Assembly: GCA_002503985.1 (NCBI GenBank)
Contig: DASW01000008.1
Location: 1-64,000, forward strand
Direction of reading: 5' to 3'
From: Thermoplasmata archaeon UBA61
Lineage (GTDB): Archaea > Thermoplasmatota > Thermoplasmata > Lutacidiplasmatales > UBA184
Length of the DNA: 64,000 nucleotides
Every line of letters starts with the position of its first letter. Within the stretch, counting starts at the first letter, position 1. The translations under genes and the position numbers were made by a program. This document shows, piece by piece, positions 60,079 through 64,000 of the stretch. Under the pieces are notes generated by a model that saw only the letters and a list, made by a program, of their open reading frames with translations, made no database searches and had not been told where the DNA came from.

Positions 60079-61572
60079 TCACTCGACTACGCGGCGAATG
60101 ATCTCCTCGGCAGAGTCAAAGACCACGTGCTGGTGGCAGAACCTCGGCAGGTACTTGGCCGCCTTCCCCGAGTTCGTCGCGGTGGTTCGGTATCCCATCT
60201 CCTCGATGGGCGCGACCACCATGCACGTGTCCGCCACGACATTCCCACCGGCGGCTTCCACCGTAGCGACATAGCCCAGCTTCGTGGACAGCTCCTTGAC
60301 GGCCCTCGAAGTGCATACCCAGAGCTTCACGCCGGCCCGGATCCTCTTCCCAGCGAGAAGCGAGGCGATCTCTTGCACCTCGGTGAGCGAAGCGTGTGGG
60401 CATCCGAACGTGACCAGGTCCAAGTCTTCGACCTTGCCCGTGTTGAGCTTCTTCTTCACTTCGTTGAGCGATTCCCGGGAGATCTCGACCGTTTCCTCGA
60501 TCTTGTCGAGCGCGATCAGCTGGGCGGTCGCTTCGGGGGTGATGTCCTGGATGTGGTACAGGTCGATCGAGCCGGAAGCGGCACCCGCGGCACTTAGGAC
60601 CTTGAACTCCTCGAGGGTGGGCCGGGAGCGGATCCCGGTGATGTAGGGGATCCTCCCACGGACCAGCTCGCCGAGCTTGTACCCGAGAAGCGAGAATTCG
60701 ACGACCCCCTTCAGCTCGCAGGTCACGTGAACCTCCACCCTCGGGTTCCGGTTCTCCGGAAGGTGCAACCCGTAGCGCGGGCCATATCCCGCAATCGCGT
60801 ACAGTAGGGTGCTCAACCCGGATTCGCGGTTGGTCCGCACCCCGAGGACGGAGTTCGCGAACCCCACCACCGACGATTCGGATAGGAAGGCATCGGTGAA
60901 CGGAGCGGGCATGCTGCCGATGAGGTAGGGGGTGCACGTGATCGTCGGGATGGCCCCCATCTTCCGGTAGATCTCGATCACCTCTTCCTGCTTCCGAGCA
61001 AAGGCTTCCGGTATCCCCTGCTCTTGCCAATCCTCGAGGTCCATCCCTGCGGGGTTGATCGTGACGTTCTTGGAGCGGAACTTGTACTTGCTGCCGAAGT
61101 ACCTTCTCAGTTCGAGCCCCGTTTCCGTGATGGTCTTGTAGGAGACGCCCGCGATCTGGACCTGGTCCACCGGGATGAATTCGTCCGTCCCGAGAAGTCC
61201 GCCGGCCCTCACCAAGAAATCGACGATCTCTGCGTCGATGCCGAGCTTCTCGAGCTTGCTCCGGTCGACCGCCTTGGGGACGGTTCCTTCGACCTCGATG
61301 TCGACCTTGCCGAGGATAGCGCCCCACATCGTGATCGGGTCGGTCCGTCCGAGGACGATCCGTTTCGGGGCGAAGCCGTGGACCGCCAAGTTCACGATCC
61401 GGTCGGAACCGACCGTGGACCCCGAGGCCGAGGGGAAGTGCAGCTCGGTCCCGGCGATGCTCTTCCCGTAGAGCTCGTGGTTGGGGTTGATGATGACACC
61501 TCTCTCGTCGAGGTCGTCCAGCCAGGAGATCTGCTGGGTCGTCCGGAGTTCCTCCACAGGCCCACCCATCAC
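60079..61572 (-). CDS. Single-chain aconitase X (probable phosphomevalonate dehydratase)
   Basis: A 497-residue fusion of the AcnX small domain (about 25-100, with NHELYGKSIAG and SGSTVGSDRIV) and the large domain (about 170-490, with CTPYLIG, FLSESSVVGFANSVLGVRTNRE, FGCPHASLTEV and ADTCMVV, giving three cysteines for an Fe-S cluster). In archaea, AcnX enzymes dehydrate 5-phosphomevalonate to trans-anhydromevalonate phosphate, usually as two separate subunits. Bacterial AcnX relatives act on hydroxyproline, but the UbiD neighbour favours the mevalonate role. The ATG overlaps the ubiD stop by 4 nt. The segment 100-168 is an unassigned linker. Confidence 0.87.
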   Translation of the reverse strand: MMGGPVEELRTTQQISWLDDLDERGVIINPNHELYGKSIAGTELHFPSASGSTVGSDRIVNLAVHGFAPKRIVLGRTDPITMWGAILGKVDIEVEGTVPKAVDRSKLEKLGIDAEIVDFLVRAGGLLGTDEFIPVDQVQIAGVSYKTITETGLELRRYFGSKYKFRSKNVTINPAGMDLEDWQEQGIPEAFARKQEEVIEIYRKMGAIPTITCTPYLIGSMPAPFTDAFLSESSVVGFANSVLGVRTNRESGLSTLLYAIAGYGPRYGLHLPENRNPRVEVHVTCELKGVVEFSLLGYKLGELVRGRIPYITGIRSRPTLEEFKVLSAAGAASGSIDLYHIQDITPEATAQLIALDKIEETVEISRESLNEVKKKLNTGKVEDLDLVTFGCPHASLTEVQEIASLLAGKRIRAGVKLWVCTSRAVKELSTKLGYVATVEAAGGNVVADTCMVVAPIEEMGYRTTATNSGKAAKYLPRFCHQHVVFDSAEEIIRRVVE

Positions 61573-62858
61573 ACGTCGAACGCCAGCTGGGCCTTCTTCA
61601 TCTTCAGTTCCTTCTCGGCCGGCACGACCAGCGGTTTGGTCGCGTCGATGCCCAACTTGCTCCCTATGCCGTCGGGCGTGGCCATGGGGTCGAGACTCGA
61701 GCCTTTTACGCCCTTCATCACGACCTCCTTGCCGGCTTCCCAGTACATGGTGACCGCATAGCTGACATCGTTCGGGTTCGTGACGTCCACGTCGCTGTCG
61801 ACGATCGTGATCCGTTTCAGGCTGCGATGGCCGCGGATCGCCGCATCGATCGCGATCCGGGCATCGGCGTCGCTCTTCTTCCGTATCGCGACGACCGCAT
61901 CGAGCCAGCCGCTGCCCCCTTCCGTGAGGTACACGTTCGTGACGTCGACGCCCGCCTCTTTCAGGGCCTTGTAGATGGTCGGCGTTCGGGGCGCCCCCAT
62001 GAGCAGCCGATGCTCGGTGCCTCCCGGAAGCAAGGCATGATAGACCGCGTTCCGTCGCATGACGATCTTGTCGATCACGAACACCGGTTGTACCCGAACC
62101 ACGTCGTAGGTGTTCGTCAGGTCGACGAACGGCCCTTCGGTCGTGGTCTCATCGTGGAGGATCTTGCCTTCCAGCACGATCTCGGTGTCCGTGGGATAGC
62201 TCGTGTCGTTCGTCTTGGCGTGGGTCACCTCGACTCCGTTCTCCAACGCCGCGGCGATGCCGAGCTCGTAGACCCCCCGTTCCACGCTCGTGGCACCGGC
62301 CACCAGCACTCCCGAACGGTTGCCGAGCGCGATCGAGACGCCGAGGTCCTCGCCATGCTCCTGGGCGTCGAGATACATCGTATGCAGGTCGCGCTTCTCC
62401 ACCAGTCGGCCGACGAATCGGTCCTTGCCGATCCGGGAAAGGCGGTGGAACGACATGTTCCGGAGCTTTCCCCGCTGGGCGAACACCACGCCGGACGTGA
62501 TGTAGGGGCCCTGGTCGTTCGGGTAGTGTGTGAGTATCGGAACGAGGTCTAGATCGGGCTCGAAGGAGACGAACTCGCCGCGACCCTCCGTGATCGGGCC
62601 GGGATTGCGGATCGCGAGATTCAGCCTCTCGATCCATTCCTCCTTCCGGATCCCGAGGCTCTCGCAGAGCAGGTCCATGCTGCTGAGCAGGTTTCCGGCC
62701 ACCGGAACAGCGACGCCCATGACGTTCTCAAAGAGCACCGGCTTCCCTTCGTGCTTCTTGAGAAGGGCCGAGATCTCGTACTTGGCACTCACCGGCTTCT
62801 GGATTCGGGTCAGCAACCCCTCGGAATCTAGTTTGGAGAGAGACTCTCGGAACTTCAT
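61569..62858 (-). CDS. UbiD-family decarboxylase (probable anhydromevalonate phosphate decarboxylase)
   Basis: A prenylated-FMN-dependent decarboxylase of 429 residues. Family landmarks are the FENVMGVAVPVAGNLLSS N-terminal segment and TTTEGPFVDLTNTYD, the acid-residue loop of UbiD. With AcnX it would form isopentenyl phosphate in the archaeal modified mevalonate pathway, feeding lipid and polyprenyl synthesis (compare uppS in this window). The ATG at 62858 is favoured by AGGTGG about 8 nt upstream; a longer start at 62906 adds 16 residues. A UbiX flavin prenyltransferase is not in the window. Confidence 0.9.
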   Translation of the reverse strand: MKFRESLSKLDSEGLLTRIQKPVSAKYEISALLKKHEGKPVLFENVMGVAVPVAGNLLSSMDLLCESLGIRKEEWIERLNLAIRNPGPITEGRGEFVSFEPDLDLVPILTHYPNDQGPYITSGVVFAQRGKLRNMSFHRLSRIGKDRFVGRLVEKRDLHTMYLDAQEHGEDLGVSIALGNRSGVLVAGATSVERGVYELGIAAALENGVEVTHAKTNDTSYPTDTEIVLEGKILHDETTTEGPFVDLTNTYDVVRVQPVFVIDKIVMRRNAVYHALLPGGTEHRLLMGAPRTPTIYKALKEAGVDVTNVYLTEGGSGWLDAVVAIRKKSDADARIAIDAAIRGHRSLKRITIVDSDVDVTNPNDVSYAVTMYWEAGKEVVMKGVKGSSLDPMATPDGIGSKLGIDATKPLVVPAEKELKMKKAQLAFDV

Positions 62859-63171
62859 CCGGATACCCACCTGTCGGTAGTCCCTTCGCGGGGAGGTCGA
62901 CGGCACGACCGGGGTCGCGAGAGGAAAGCCCTTGTGGCCAAGCCCCGACCGCCCGCGAAGACTCCGCCCGGCACGGAACTCCCGAGGGTGTGGCGGCCTC
63001 TTAAGGGAAGCCCGAGGCGAGAAGCTCAGGAGGGGCTCACGGAGCGGCTCGCGAGGTCCCGCTCCGGCGGAACGCGAGGTCGATTCTGCAGGGACGACCG
63101 CAAGGTGCGCGCAGCCCGCAGGAGGGTCGGAGCCTGATGGGTTCTATAGAGGAGTACTATCGACCCAGCTG
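62859..63171 (+). other. Intergenic region of 313 bp
   Basis: Divergent gap between the ubiD operon and the amine oxidase gene. It holds the TATA-like box at 63142-63149. I see no tRNA, repeat or convincing small gene; short GC-rich frames on both strands have arginine/proline-rich, shadow-like translations. Confidence 0.5.
63142..63149 (+). promoter_or_regulatory. TATA-like box of the amine oxidase gene
   Basis: TTCTATAG starts 30 nt before the ATG at 63172. Confidence 0.5.
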
Positions 63172-64000
63172 ATGGAGGAGGTCGACGTCGTCGTAATCGG
63201 TGCCGGGTTCGCCGGTCTCGCCGCGGCCGAGCGGCTCGCGGCTGCCGACAAGCGTTTTGTCGTGCTCGAGGCCAGCGACCGGGTCGGCGGCCGCGCGCGA
63301 ACCGACTATCGTCTCGGCGATGGGGTCCCTCTCGAGCTCGGCGCCCAGATGGTCCACGGCCGTACGGCCGTAACGCACTCCTGGATCGCCCGCGCAGGGC
63401 TCCAGACCCGCCCTCTCCCAGTCACTCAACGAAGCCGGATCATCGTGGGGCGGCGGGTCGCGAGCTACCCCTGGCTCGCGCTGCCGTTCCATCCGGTCGC
63501 CGGGACGCGCGCGATCTACGACGGCTTCGTGCGGCTGCCCCGGCAGATCGACGCAGCCCAGCCGCCGGACCGCTCCGTCGAGGAGTTCCTGGCAGAGCGC
63601 CCGGTCCATCCCGTGGCGCGGTTGATCGTTTCGAATCTGTACGCCCACGTGTATGCGGCCGACCCGGACGCCATCGGCGTGATGGGCGCGGCGGAGGAGT
63701 ACCGGCAGGCGCGCGAGCCGTACGGGTTCCGGAACTTCCGGTTGGTGGAGGGCTACTCGGCTCTGGTGGACCGGGTAGCCGCACGTTTGGGCGGCCGGAT
63801 CCGGCGCAGCTGCGCAGTAACGGATGTGCAGGTCACCCCCTCGGGAGTCCGAGTGCGGGCAGCGGGTTCCGACGGCTCTCCGACGGAGTATCATGCGAAG
63901 GGTGTCGTCGTCACCGTTCCCCTCGGAGTCTTGAAGTCCGGAACGATCGTGTTCGACCCGCCCCTTCCAAAGGAGAAGCAGACGGCGATCGAACGCATCG
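63172..64000 (+). CDS. FAD-dependent amine oxidase family protein, 3' end cut off by window
   Basis: The first 276 residues of a flavin-containing amine oxidase or phytoene-desaturase-like protein. The dinucleotide-binding motif VVVIGAGFAGLAAAERL (6-22) is followed by LEASDRVGGRARTDY, as in monoamine oxidases and similar enzymes. The later GVVVTVPLGVLKSG segment is typical of the family. The substrate cannot be told from this part. The ATG lies 30 nt after a TATA-like box, and the gene runs off the right edge. Confidence 0.9.
   Translation, partial: MEEVDVVVIGAGFAGLAAAERLAAADKRFVVLEASDRVGGRARTDYRLGDGVPLELGAQMVHGRTAVTHSWIARAGLQTRPLPVTQRSRIIVGRRVASYPWLALPFHPVAGTRAIYDGFVRLPRQIDAAQPPDRSVEEFLAERPVHPVARLIVSNLYAHVYAADPDAIGVMGAAEEYRQAREPYGFRNFRLVEGYSALVDRVAARLGGRIRRSCAVTDVQVTPSGVRVRAAGSDGSPTEYHAKGVVVTVPLGVLKSGTIVFDPPLPKEKQTAIERI

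Overview
The window reads as archaeal chromosome, most likely from a high-GC member of the Thermoplasmatota. Archaeal markers seen directly are a group II chaperonin (thermosome), transcription factor B, an aIF5B-type initiation factor, an archaeal TruD, a beta-CASP RNase, a split glycine decarboxylase, and a tRNA-Asp with an archaeal-type intron. Many start codons lie 27-32 nt downstream of a TATA-like box, which implies leaderless mRNAs. A B12/radical SAM protein of the kind known from Thermoplasma and a secreted acid-protease homologue (S53) suggest an acid-tolerant terrestrial lineage; this placement is an inference.

Layout: 0-8 kb holds a HIT protein (cut by the window edge), a membrane-anchored S53 peptidase and the smc-scpA-scpB operon. 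8-16.5 kb holds two MFS transporters, a double GNAT protein, a nitroreductase/ITPase pair, the thermosome, uppS and the intron-containing tRNA-Asp. 16.7-23 kb is a minus-strand operon gcvPA-gcvPB-pepQ-pfk-mtnA (glycine cleavage, peptide turnover, glycolysis, methionine salvage). 23-30 kb holds a NOG1-like GTPase, a beta-CASP RNase, the overlapping trio IMPase/FBPase-NAD kinase-JAMM protease, a B12 radical SAM enzyme, a small zinc protein and an HTH-CBS regulator. 30-44 kb holds a metallopeptidase-like protein, an MFS transporter, truD, a degenerate/intact KaiC-like pair, dinB with a PIP box, a phosphodiesterase-galT-aIF5B run, tfb and a small winged-helix protein. 44-53.5 kb holds a deacetylase, a YkgJ-like Cys-cluster protein, a CBS protein, a DHA2 exporter, a cyclic 2,3-diphosphoglycerate synthetase-like protein and a two-component locus (pseudo-receiver, histidine kinase, receiver-DUF835-winged helix regulator). 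53.5-60 kb holds citrate synthase plus more accessory genes (GNAT, membrane protein, DUF2252, short MscS channel, radical SAM). 60-63 kb is a two-gene operon with a UbiD-family decarboxylase and a single-chain aconitase X, which together fit the archaeal modified mevalonate pathway. The window ends in an FAD amine oxidase.

The most notable items are the 33-nt intron in the T-loop of tRNA-Asp, the fused aconitase X next to UbiD, the receiver-DUF835-wHTH regulator locus, the KaiC-like pair with one dead P-loop, and the PPi-type residues in the phosphofructokinase. I saw no CRISPR array, insertion sequence, rRNA or long repeat. Family assignments were made by eye, without database searches.
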